This document shows, piece after piece, positions 1 through 8,839 of a DNA stretch of 11,196 nucleotides. The position numbers and the translations under genes are program-made. The first letter of the stretch is position 1; every line of letters begins with the position of its first letter. The DNA comes from Irineochytrium annulatum (Eukaryota; Chytridiomycota; Chytridiomycetes; Chytridiales; Chytridiaceae). The stretch is from assembly GCA_027600665.1 (NCBI GenBank), contig JADGJL010000994.1:1-11196 (forward strand), written 5' to 3'. The notes under the pieces were generated by a model that saw only the letters and a program-made list of their open reading frames with translations, did no database searches and had not been told where the DNA came from.

Positions 1-1
1 C

Positions 2-142
2 GTTGCGGCGAAGGTCAAGGCGAGGGTGTTGGGGAGGGGTGGGAGCGGGTTGAAGTTGAATGTTGATGCGGGGATGAAGAAGAGGAAGGGGCTGAGTGTG
101 ATGGAGGAGGGCGCGGTGGATGCAGGTCGGCGAGTTGCTTAA
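2..142 (+). CDS. C-terminal fragment of an unidentified protein (5' end outside window)
   Basis: An open frame runs from the window edge (first full codon at position 2) to a TAA at 140-142 and gives 46 residues. The visible tail is basic, with Lys/Arg clusters such as KVKAR, MKKRKG and a final GRRVA, so nuclear or RNA-associated localisation is conceivable, but I do not recognise the family. The GC-rich composition drops sharply to AT-rich sequence right after the stop, as expected at a gene end. The opposite strand is also open over part of this stretch, so strand assignment rests mainly on the frame ending where the composition changes. It could also be chance openness in GC-rich DNA. Confidence 0.35.
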   Translation, partial: VAAKVKARVLGRGGSGLKLNVDAGMKKRKGLSVMEEGAVDAGRRVA

Positions 143-752
143 TGCAAGAGGTGATATGCAGTCGGGAATCATGGGTCAAGACGGTTATGGTTTCCTCAAG
201 TCGGGATTATTGAGGATTGATTGATGATATTAAGTCGACTGTGATCGCTGTACCGTTACTCGGTGCTTTGCAACCGCATCTCCAAACTCTCTCTGTTTTT
301 TGATGAGTTCGAGTTCTTCCAACTTTGCCTCCCTCTGCTTTTCTTTCTTACTTTATCACAACCTATTTCGTCTCACGTTCCAAGTTTTCTTCTGTTGCTA
401 TTTCTTTGGGGTGTTTATACCGCCGATGTCAAATGAATAATATAGACAAGCGTGAACATACATCTGTGGAATTTATTCTCTGTTTTCAACACCACAAGAC
501 TTTGCATCGTACATTCCGAGTATTAAAATGTTTACAGGTATGAGGTCTTTCTTCAGCACAAGATGTGATCCGCTTCACCAGGGAAGCGACCAACGTCGAA
601 AGTAAAACAATTGAAATGCTTTTGAAGATAGAGCATATATAAGAGATACATTATTATTAGGCGCACTCCACCGTCGATCGGATAAAATTTGGAGGGTACA
701 GGTGGAGATATGTATGTACATAATCAATAACAGAACTGAGGGCAACAAAAAA
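143..752. other. Spacer between two convergent gene ends
   Basis: About 610 bases hold no gene I can support. Composition is AT-richer than the flanking coding DNA. The spacer should contain the 3' UTR of the plus-strand gene ending at 142 and the 3' UTR of the minus-strand gene ending at 753. The open frames here start at non-ATG codons or are shadows. A TATATAAG string at 636-643 is present but has no downstream gene on its strand. Confidence 0.5.
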
Positions 753-1378
753 TCAAACGACCCCCGCGCAGTCCTCATAATTCGGCGGGCTCGCTCCTCT
801 TTCCGACCCCAGCTCATACTTGGGCAACGGCTCCGACGCCACGCTTGCATTGTCACCATCGTCCCTTCTTCTCCTGCCTCCCCAAGCACCCGCTTCCATA
901 GCACCCCTCACTCTCCTTGTCGTGAAAATTATGATGATGGCGAGCACCGTGACCGCGATGGGCACGGTCAGGAGCGACACGGGCCAGACCCCGTTCACGG
1001 CCGGGCCCCCAAAGAACCCGCCGCTGCTGCCGTCGCCGGCGATAGCGGTCACCTGTGACGCGGTCGTGGAAGGCTGCGCGGGCTGCGTCGACGGGTAGGA
1101 GAAGGACGGCTGCGGATTCCATACGGGGATGAACCCTGGCGCGCCGAGGGCGGCTGTGGAAGGTAGTGTCGTCGGGATGTGGGAGGACGGCTGCGACGGC
1201 GAAACCGGCGGGGAGGACGGCGACGGCGATGGCGATGGCGGGGCCAAGGAGGACGAGGACGATGATGCTGGCGGCATTGGATCGATGTTGATGGTCAAGG
1301 CGTTGGAAGCAGCACGCGCTTGGACTCGGAAGTCTTCATAAATGCGCCCGATGTTTGTGGCCACGAGACACAGACCAG
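753..1378 (-). CDS. Single-pass membrane protein, Ser/Pro-rich ectodomain and PPxY cytoplasmic tail (5' end unresolved)
   Basis: The frame ends with a stop at 753-755. Its longest uninterrupted stretch begins at a GTG (1364), not an ATG, so an upstream exon is required. Numbering from that codon, a short N-terminal part is followed by a Ser/Pro-rich stalk (about residues 30-100), a Gly-rich linker, one membrane helix (about 127-148, rich in Val/Ile/Leu), a basic stop-transfer cluster (RRVR, then RRRR) and a tail of about 50 residues with LPKY (180-183) and an exact PPNY (193-196). PPxY motifs bind WW domains of Nedd4/Rsp5-type ubiquitin ligases, so endocytic turnover or adaptor function is plausible (inference). 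Two splice models fit. Model A joins an exon at 1396-1501 (donor GTACGC at 1395) to 1333 through a 62-nt intron, in frame, and adds NYT and NGS sequons. Model B uses an acceptor after TTATACAG, so that this exon starts at 1378. No signal peptide or start ATG could be fixed. Family not recognised. Confidence 0.68.
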
Positions 1379-1501
1379 CTGTATAACTTGCGTACCTCGA
1401 TTACAAAGCGACCCGTTGCTAAGGAAGTACAGAATCGTATAATTGCTCAAAAAGAAATTCCCTACTTCCTGCAGGAGTTGGCGTTGTCGTTCGCTAACTG
1501 G

Positions 1502-1897
1502 CTAACGTCTTGCTAGGAAGAGGTGCGCCATTCACATCGAAAGCGCACGGGCTTCAGAGGGCAGCTGCTCCGGCGCCCCCCATCGCCTTGCTGCTCGTGG
1601 AAATAGTCAGATCTCGACCATCACTGTATTATAGAGAAGAGTTCCCGGAGGGATGGCTGACGCGGATAAAATTGCGAGGAAGAAGTGTGGATGATCGCAT
1701 AGATCGCAGAAACTCAGCAAGACAAAGAAACAATCTACAAGTGGGTACGTTATCACGTCCAGGTGTCAAAGGGTGCCTTTCAATCGACAAGAGTATGAAG
1801 GTATGAACAAAGTCAACTTGAGTCAACAATGAATTGCAACGAACTCAATAAAAGAAGCTTAAATAAAACTCAATCCGTTGTCTATGTTACACAGCAC
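1502..1897. other. Spacer: 3' UTR of the DAGL gene and 5' region of the membrane-protein gene
   Basis: This 396-base stretch lies between the stop of the lipase gene and the first possible exon of the downstream minus-strand membrane protein. It probably holds the 3' UTR of the former and the promoter, leader or a signal-peptide exon of the latter. A TATAATAC-like string occurs on the minus strand near 1626-1636. Open frames on both strands (about 98 and 66 codons) lack recognisable protein character. I found no convincing signal peptide after an ATG on the minus strand. Confidence 0.45.
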
Positions 1898-4800
1898 TCA
1901 ATCTCTCGTCACAAGGCCGAGCACTGAGCCCGCCGGCGCCGCTTGGAACTGCAAAACAAACATGCCGTTAGGACGAAATCAATAATGGAAAAATGAAAGA
2001 GAAGGAGACTAACCTCTCGCATCAGATCGAACGGGAAGTGATCCAACACCATGCTCCGGCTGACGACGATCTCGGCAAACTCCTCCTTCTTCGCCCACCT
2101 TGGAATGTAGTGGTATTTCCCACTTTTCCCCGCCTCGCCCGCGTCCCCCTTCCCCACGCGCTCCTTCGCTCTCGCGCCCGCCGCCGATTGACCCGCCGAC
2201 TGGCTCCGCTTGATCACCTGCGAGGGCGGGTACCGCGGTTGCGACAGCTTGACGGGCGACCTCGCATCCTCGTCATCGTCCTCAACGGAGTCGGATTCCC
2301 TCCTCGGCGGCTCCTCGTCCGGCAGCTTAACCCGCCTCCGCGGCGGCGGAGCGGCATCCTCCGGTGCATGGTCGATGACGATTGTAATCCCCGGCCAATC
2401 GTCGACTTCGTCGCCGACCGCACTGACCCCGGACGGCCGCCGTATCGCACTTGGAGAGTCACCCGGTCCCTCGCTGACCGCGTTCGGCCGGGATGGCCGC
2501 CGTGCTGTGGCAGTTTGGCTTGGGGGCCGCCCCTCAGTCGGTGCCGCAAGCGAGAAGGCGGTGGACTGAGGTGTTTGAGGCCGTGGGCTCGCAGAATCCT
2601 TCTCATCGTCGTCGTCGTCGTCGTCGTCCTCATCGTCGCTGTCGCCATCATCGTCGTCGCCATCCGACGAGTCGATACCAGACGTGATTTGAATTTCCGA
2701 CGTCGCGCCGCTCGGCCGCTTAACTGGCATGCTGCCTCCGCTGTTCACCGTCATCCCTCCCTTCACGACCGACTTCGACCCAGCATTCGCCATAGCCTTC
2801 TTCCTCCGCCTCCGACACCGCCGCTGCTCCTTCCTCGCGGTCCGCTCCCTTCGCGCTCGCTCTGCGGGGTCCAAGCTCTCCTCCGCCAGCTCCACCTTCT
2901 TCAGCTTGCCCTTCACACGGTCCCTCACCGCCGCCGCCGCGTCTTCCTCCGTCCTGAGCCTCGACCCCGGGGGTGCCAGCCCGCCCGGCGATGCGGACGT
3001 CGGCGACGGCACAACGGCATCCCCGTCCGGACTCCGACCACCTCTCTCCGCGGCGGCCATAACGCGCTTCATCACCTCGAAGCTCTGCCTACTCGGCAAC
3101 GAAGGGACGAGGAGGCCGCCCGGCCGGTCCGCCGCCCCATTGGCCCCGTTTGGCGCAATCTCGCCGCCGCTAGCGATAACAAACGGCCGGTCTAGCTCCT
3201 GCATGGCGGGGGACATCCTCCGCCTCTCTGCAGCGCGCCCATGCCCTTGCACGGCGTCCATGAACCCCTCAGCGCCGTCGACGATCCCGTCACGGAGCCT
3301 CGCGCCGGCGCGGGCGGTTCCTTTCCTTACCCGGTCGAAAGCGTTCCCGATCGCGCGGTTGAGCTTCAATGGCGGCCTGCGGAGCTTTTCCATGTACAGA
3401 ATCCTGCCAGGTACAAACATGGGCTCCGACGGCGGCGGCGCGAGGTGGAAGGACGCGTCGCCGTGGCGTAGGCTGACGGTGCGGCGGCGGATGATGGCGA
3501 GGGCCTCAGGGGAGAGGTTGCCGGACGGGGTGCGGCGGTGGAGAAGGCCCTTGCGGTCGCTCTTCTTCGAGTCGTCGGTGCAGCAGGAGCAGAAAATGCG
3601 AGTACCAAGGACGGAACCGAATACGCGCCACTTTGGGACGTCACAGCTTTGGATTAACCGGCGGACATCCATCTTCAGCATCTCCATCGAGTTCTTCGAC
3701 ACCCGCGGCACGATATCGTCACCCATGATGACGGACGTGCAAAAGGACTCGAAGTACGTCGACGCGTTAGCGGAGAGAAGGCAGCCCGGGGGCTCGTAGG
3801 CGTAGCACGAAGCACTTGGATAGTCCTCCCGGAGCATGCAAGCGACTAGTGCGGCGACACCCTTTGACAAACATTAGAAACAGTTCGAAACTTTGAAGTG
3901 AGCCTGACATACCCCTCCTAGCGAATGACCGGTAACAATGAGCGGCCAGCCATAGCACGCGCTCCGCTCATCCAACAGCAACACCGACAAGACCTCCTCC
4001 CTCGCAATGTCCTCCACGATATTTCTCGCAGTCCTCAGCATCCCTGAATGCGCGTACGTCTTCTCCGCGTACCCGGCCTCCACCAGCTCCGGGATCTCAA
4101 ACTCCTCCAAGTCGAACTTCAGGTCCACGAGCACGTCCGCGGCCGAGAACGTGCCCCTCACGGCCACTATGACACACTCGGTGTCTGGGTCCTTGACAAC
4201 GATGTAGGGGCTGAGGAAGAGGTCGTTGATGACGCTGACGCGGACGACATGTTGCGAGACCATGGCCTCGACGTCAGAGGGGTCATATACCATCTCAGCG
4301 TAGATGGCAAAGTGAAGGATGTCGTCGATCTCCTCCCGTGTAAGCATGCCGTTAAGACCGTCGGGGTTCAAGGCGGTGGGTCGAGGGTAGGGAAGGTCGT
4401 TAGTGGCGGTGGCGGTTGAGGCGGGAGAGCCAGCACGATTCGGGAGGCCAGCCTGATCCGGCACCGAAGATGCGCGGTGATTGAGTCGCCGGCGGCCGCG
4501 GAAGGCGAAGGGGTTGTATTTGCTGCGGGCCGCGACGCCATCAAGCCCCCCCGGCGCCGGCCCAACGATCGAAGGCACGGCGGCCTCAACCTCAGCCACG
4601 GATGGCGGTGGCGACGAATCCGGATGCAGGGTGGGGTTCGATGATGGTGGCGGCGGCGGTGGTGTGGCGCGCGAAGTCATGGCGCCCGCGGTGACGTCGG
4701 AGCTCGCGGACTGTGAGGCCAAGTTGTCCTTCGTGGAAGAGAGGAGCCGGGGCCTGTCAGAGTAGTCTTGCCGCGCGGCGCTATTCGCACCGGCCCCGCC

Positions 4801-6038
4801 GCCACCACCGCCCATATTATCCTCCACATTATGCGTGTCGTCCGCGTCATCAATATCCACCGTATGATGACCCGAGTCGCCATTTCCGTCAAAGGAGACA
4901 AGGCCCCGCCCTCCCTCATCCACACCAGGCGATCCCGCGGGATTGTTGGCGTTGCTGACGCCGAGGGGTTCCGATGGCGGGGCCGGCGGCACAAGAGGAG
5001 TCGGGTTCGTCGGCGGGAGCGGGGAGTTGCTCCGGCGGAGGACAGTTGAGTCGAGAGTGGCCGCCGCAAGCTCGTTGAGGGTCTCGGACGAGTCCAGCTT
5101 CGGAATGGCGAATCCCTTTGGTTGTTCCAGGATCAGCCTCCGGGCCTGTCTGACCTCAATGATGCGCTTCTGCTCCCTCTTGAGCAGCGTCAGCCCAACG
5201 GCAATGTCGGTCGGCGCCCAATCGACGTCATGGAAGAGGTGGGCGAGCTCCCCGGCAACGTCCTTCATCACATCCTTCGAGTCCATTAGGTGCTTATGTT
5301 CCCCAAAACAGCAGAGCTCGAGACGCTGCTGCCAGGCGGTGACCGCGTGCTCGAGGCTGGACTGGCGGCGGTGCTGGGATCCGTAGAGAAAGAAGGCGAC
5401 AATCAGGAGCCAGACGAACATCGCGCAAAAGCTCCAGATCACGACCATGTGGATCAAAGTCACGTCCGTCGAAGGAAGGGTCGAGCATCCGGGGTTTGGG
5501 ACGTCGATCCTGACGGGGCCGAAAGCGACGTGAAATCCATAAAACTGTACGATCTGTAACGTTATTGAGTATCGGGCTGACGAAGGTCGGGGCAGCGACA
5601 GCACGAACCAGTTCTATGCACACCATGATGGTCGAGAAATGAGCCAAAGGCCTGCAATAGTCGTTGAGTCTTCATCCTCAGACACAAAGGCTGTACTTAC
5701 GAAACGTATTTCCGCGGCCCGGGGCTCGCGACGGTCCCCATCATCGACAGGATCAAGATAGAGGTATCCAGTGGCAACTGAATCGACTGCACACAGATAA
5801 GGATGATCGTGTAAAGCTTCAGCTCCCGGTGTATCAAGCAGTCGTCCTGCACGGCCGTGAAAGCGCATATGGTGGAAATGTACCATATGACATTCAGGAG
5901 AATGCCGTACGTCGCTGGGAGATAGAGGTCGTCCGGCGCGATGTTCACCTTCCTGTAATGAACGGAACGTCAACCCCTAGGGACCTGGCAACGCTGGAAG
6001 CAGATGACGAACCGGTTGAAGAAGACCAGGCGGCCCAT
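1898..6038 (-). CDS. sn-1-specific diacylglycerol lipase homologue (lipase class 3), six exons
   Basis: Predicted to hydrolyse the sn-1 ester of diacylglycerol at a membrane, releasing 2-monoacylglycerol and fatty acid. Exons by homology-guided splicing: 6013-6038, 5701-5952, 5609-5651, 3913-5553, 2014-3861, 1898-1948. All introns are GT-AG (60, 49, 55, 51, 65 nt) and phases agree, giving 1286 residues. The start matches animal DAGL (MGRLVFFNR..DDLYLPA). Membrane helices lie near 21-44, 53-78, 98-118 and 143-165. The conserved ELAHLF..LLKREQKR helix is at 209-237. Pro/Gly/acidic low complexity fills about 280-505. The lipase core starts near 512 (AVRGT strand; GHSLGG with Ser651; YEPPG; GDDIVPR with Asp703; PKWRVFG; PGRI at 805). 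A disordered insert covers about 815-1235, and the ending HYIPRW..LDHFPFDLM places His1262. The triad is assigned by alignment from memory to DAGL-alpha (Ser472, Asp524, His650). The family identity is very secure. Intron 3 boundaries and activity are less so. Confidence 0.9.
2600..2663. repeat. TCG-type trinucleotide repeat coding a poly-Asp/Glu tract
   Basis: On the plus strand seven consecutive TCG units begin at 2606, followed by interrupted TCC/TCA/TCG units to about 2663. Read on the minus strand this encodes the acidic run of the lipase insert (around residues 1053-1078, almost all Asp with some Glu, Ser and Gly). Such coding microsatellites are prone to length change, so copy number may differ between strains. 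Confidence 0.85.
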
Positions 6039-7050
6039 CTGCCACGGCCGGATCTGCAGCGTGGGACCCGGAGTCGAGGACGGGAGACCGTGGTCAGGGC
6101 CGGGGTCCGAGGTAGTGTGGGGGAGAGGGGAGATGTCGGGCCTATTATTAGCTGATTTCAGCTGCGCTGTCTTCCCCCCTGATCGCCGAGCCACTCGCAA
6201 TCTCGGACCTCGGCAGCTGTTCGTGTCCCCCCGCTCTGGGCAGCTGCGTGAGGACGGGATGGAGAGAACGTCGGCGATGATGGCCAGAGGACGTATTTGG
6301 GTTGGCTGGCCGGTTTGTTCTGGGACCACTGGATGCCAGCGGCCATCTGTTGTTTTTCAGGACGGACACCATGCAATGCGGTGATTGCTGGACGACTCCG
6401 AAAGCACTCGGGCGCGATGCCGAGGATCTTGTGGACTTTGGTGGTTGATGGCTCTCGTGGTCCTGGCCGCCACCTGTTTGGAACCCTGGAGAGAGCGGTC
6501 TTTGAGGCTATCAGGTAGCAAGTCACGATGCCGTGATGGATTCTGGAAGTCTTTCAGCGTTGATGAACTGTTGCCTCGTGGATTTGGGTTTGGAGGAAGT
6601 CTCCGTCGCGGAGAAGGACGGGTCGTGTACGAGCTAGGACGTGAACGGAGGAGGCGAAGGCGCAATGTCATGGACGAATGTGCGGCATCGTGCATAACTC
6701 ACTCCGATCTCGGCGACGCGTTTACTTGTTCGACTTGCGGTGGATTGGAATCGAGGTCTTCATCACAGGGATGGCGGAGAGGGCAGGTTCGCGGATTGCG
6801 GGACTGGGAAGAGCCGACGGCAGAGGAATTGAGGGGGATGATATGTAGACCTGCCCTTGGAGCAGAAGTACAGTACCTGACACCTGAAAGCCCTCGGGAT
6901 GGACGGCTTCGAGTGGCCTCCCTGAGCCCGATTTTGTTACGGTCTGGAGCGAGCCCGAAAAGGCCAGACGTACTTTCATTGTCCTTGCTAGGTAAAAGAT
7001 GATAATATGTGAAATGTCTGATGTGAATATGTATTTTGTTGTCGCTACGA
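6039..7050. other. Long leader/spacer between F-box gene and DAGL start
   Basis: About 1 kb lies between the stop of the F-box gene (7051) and the ATG of the lipase (6038), both on the minus strand. It should carry the F-box 3' UTR and the lipase promoter and leader. The lipase frame stays open upstream of its ATG to at least 6329, without another in-frame ATG, so 6038 is the only supported start. A plus-strand frame (ATG at 6448, stop ending 7002, 184 residues, Arg/Gly-rich) is present but lacks any recognisable domain. I treat it as unsupported. Confidence 0.5.
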
Positions 7051-8589
7051 TTACCATCTCCGACTCATGTCAGTGTACACCCAATTATCATCCCCGTCCC
7101 GCATGCACGCAAAGCCGGGCTGCAACTCAAAACCTTTGAGCTTCGCTATAAGCCGCGCTTCGTTAACGTTCATCACGCGCATTCCCCTGTGATCCTCCCA
7201 AACGCACACCGCAAGGCGCGGGGCTCTGGTGCGGTCACTTAAAACGTCCTTCATTTCCTTATGATATTCGAACATCCCAGGCTTCGTGACCTCGACCTTA
7301 ATTAGTCTCATGGACTCCAATTCCGGAAACCCCGTCGATCCCAGGTCATCCGCGGCTACCGCCAAAACACCGCGCCGCAACTCCAGTGCCCGCAGTCGCT
7401 GTATGTGAACGGCCAACAGCGGCAAACGAAAGCCAACGGCCCCTTTGTCCAGAGCCTCAAGCTTTAGATTGATCAGGCGTGGCATGGCCGGTATAGCGGC
7501 CGCAAGCGAAAAGAGCTTCACTCCTTCATATCGTATGATCAGATGCGTCATGTTCACCAGCTGGGCCAACACGCAGTCGGTGGTCACTGTGTCTACGATT
7601 GCAGGCATCGTGATATCCAACTTTGCCAAGTTTATCAGCCGGTCGACAAAAACGCTTAGATCTTTTGCAATGACACTAGATGACAGAGTAAGATCTCGAA
7701 GCTTTGTGCCGGAGCCGAGGAGAATTCCCATCGCTATCATGCCCGCTGATACGCCCGAGCCATCGTCAGCACTGTTGAGGACCCCACGGTGCCAGTCGAT
7801 ATCAAAGGCGGTAGCCGTCCTCGTTCGCAAGCTATCCAGATCCCAAGTGACGCTTTGCAAGCCCGGATATTTCGTCGCATACTCGTGTATGGCCCGGAAG
7901 TCGGCCTCGGCGGGCGACCTGGCTCGTACCGATAGCGTGCGCACCCCGTGGCCCAGATTGGCCAAAACGTCCTTGATGTACAGCCTTCTCGCAACCTCTG
8001 CGATCGGCAGTACCAAGGTCAAGTCCCTCACCCTCTTTATCTTCAACAACCCAAATGCCGCCTCCGTCACCTTGACCCTGATCGCAATCACGCTCCGCGG
8101 CCGATCGTTCCCCTTCTGCGCCCCTACCCACGACGTCCACTCCCGACCCCACACGCTGTCGCCCACGCCGCTTTCCAGCGACACCGTCTCCACCTGCAGC
8201 CACCGTCCCAAGTCGGCGACGGTTATCCTCCGACCGCGAGAGCCCGGATCGAACGCCAGGATCAAGGAGCGCACGGACCGAATGTAGAGCTCAGATCGCA
8301 AAACGGCGGCTGCCGACGAGGACGACAACGGCACCTCCGCGATCGGGATCCCGTTCATCAGATCGAGCCATTTGAGCAAAGGGGCGCCGCAGTCGTGCTC
8401 CCTTTCGACCGAGTCCCATACATTCGCGGTCTCAACGTCGATGGCCGTGCGCCTCCAGAGGATCGGGGCTGAGAGATTGAAGAGGGATCGGCTCGAGAGA
8501 CAGCAGGCGAGCAGGGCCGTCCGGCCGCGGCGATCGTAGTCGAGGTGGGAGAGGACGCCGCGGACGAGGTCCTCAGTTAAATCAAACAT
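7051..8589 (-). CDS. F-box-like protein, probable SCF ubiquitin-ligase substrate adaptor
   Basis: A single-exon frame of 512 residues runs from an ATG at 8587-8589 to a TAA at 7051-7053. Residues about 3-50 look like a divergent F-box: an acidic/Leu start (DLTEDLVRGVLSHL), a central LLACCLSSRS stretch and APILWRR, matching the usual pattern of Leu/Ile positions, a C-x-x-S-R segment and a Pro-x-Leu-Trp-Arg end. F-box proteins bind Skp1 and present substrates to SCF E3 ligases. The remainder is a long helical region with spaced Leu-rich segments (for example VRDLTLVL, LRDLTLSS, LINLKLEAL, LRALELRR) that reads like irregular leucine-rich repeats, the usual substrate-binding part. No substrate can be inferred. 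No membrane segment or intron is needed. The gene shares its upstream spacer with the divergent plus-strand gene starting at 8840. The F-box call is fairly secure; the repeat class is less certain. Confidence 0.85.
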   Translation of the reverse strand: MFDLTEDLVRGVLSHLDYDRRGRTALLACCLSSRSLFNLSAPILWRRTAIDVETANVWDSVEREHDCGAPLLKWLDLMNGIPIAEVPLSSSSAAAVLRSELYIRSVRSLILAFDPGSRGRRITVADLGRWLQVETVSLESGVGDSVWGREWTSWVGAQKGNDRPRSVIAIRVKVTEAAFGLLKIKRVRDLTLVLPIAEVARRLYIKDVLANLGHGVRTLSVRARSPAEADFRAIHEYATKYPGLQSVTWDLDSLRTRTATAFDIDWHRGVLNSADDGSGVSAGMIAMGILLGSGTKLRDLTLSSSVIAKDLSVFVDRLINLAKLDITMPAIVDTVTTDCVLAQLVNMTHLIIRYEGVKLFSLAAAIPAMPRLINLKLEALDKGAVGFRLPLLAVHIQRLRALELRRGVLAVAADDLGSTGFPELESMRLIKVEVTKPGMFEYHKEMKDVLSDRTRAPRLAVCVWEDHRGMRVMNVNEARLIAKLKGFELQPGFACMRDGDDNWVYTDMSRRW

Positions 8590-8839
8590 TCGGCTGGCTT
8601 GAAGCCCCCACGGCTTGAAACTACTTTAATTAAATCGTTGTGAGGATCCATTTATTTAGTAATGTTTTCCGAGGTCCTGTAAATCGGATACTCAGAAAGA
8701 CACGATACCAACAGCTTGTAGTTGAATTCAGTTTGCATAAATTGGAGTCCAAAAGCTGAAGTTCCACGTAGTCGCAACCTTCTCCTCCTTTATCAAGCGA
8801 CCAGCCGAGGACGAGGACATCGTCCGCTAATTCGCCGCC
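8590..8839. promoter_or_regulatory. Divergent intergenic region, likely bidirectional promoter
   Basis: The 250 bases separate the ATG codons of two head-to-head genes (F-box on minus, 344-residue protein on plus), so both promoters or leaders must lie here or overlap the genes. Visible elements are an AT palindrome TTTAATTAAA at 8625-8634, a direct repeat GGCTTGAA at 8596-8603 and 8612-8619, and a short upstream ORF ATG..TAA at 8662-8682 on plus that may lie in the leader of the plus-strand gene. No assigned factor site is claimed. Confidence 0.5.

Noticed and set aside
325..543. 72-codon plus-strand frame in the first spacer
   Set aside because: It starts at TTG, has AT-rich composition, shows no protein features and lies in a probable 3' UTR.
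636..643. TATATAAG TATA-box-like string
   Set aside because: No plus-strand gene follows within reach. The region is a 3' spacer.
6385..7002. 205-codon plus-strand frame (first ATG at 6448, MALVVLAA start resembling a signal peptide)
   Set aside because: The longest form starts at TTG, the body is Arg/Gly/Ser-rich without domains, and it lies in the expected leader/3' UTR region between two minus-strand genes. No splice or codon-usage support.
6722..7057. 111-codon minus-strand frame overlapping the end of the F-box gene
   Set aside because: It starts a few bases before the F-box stop in another frame, and composition changes along it. Consistent with 3' UTR.
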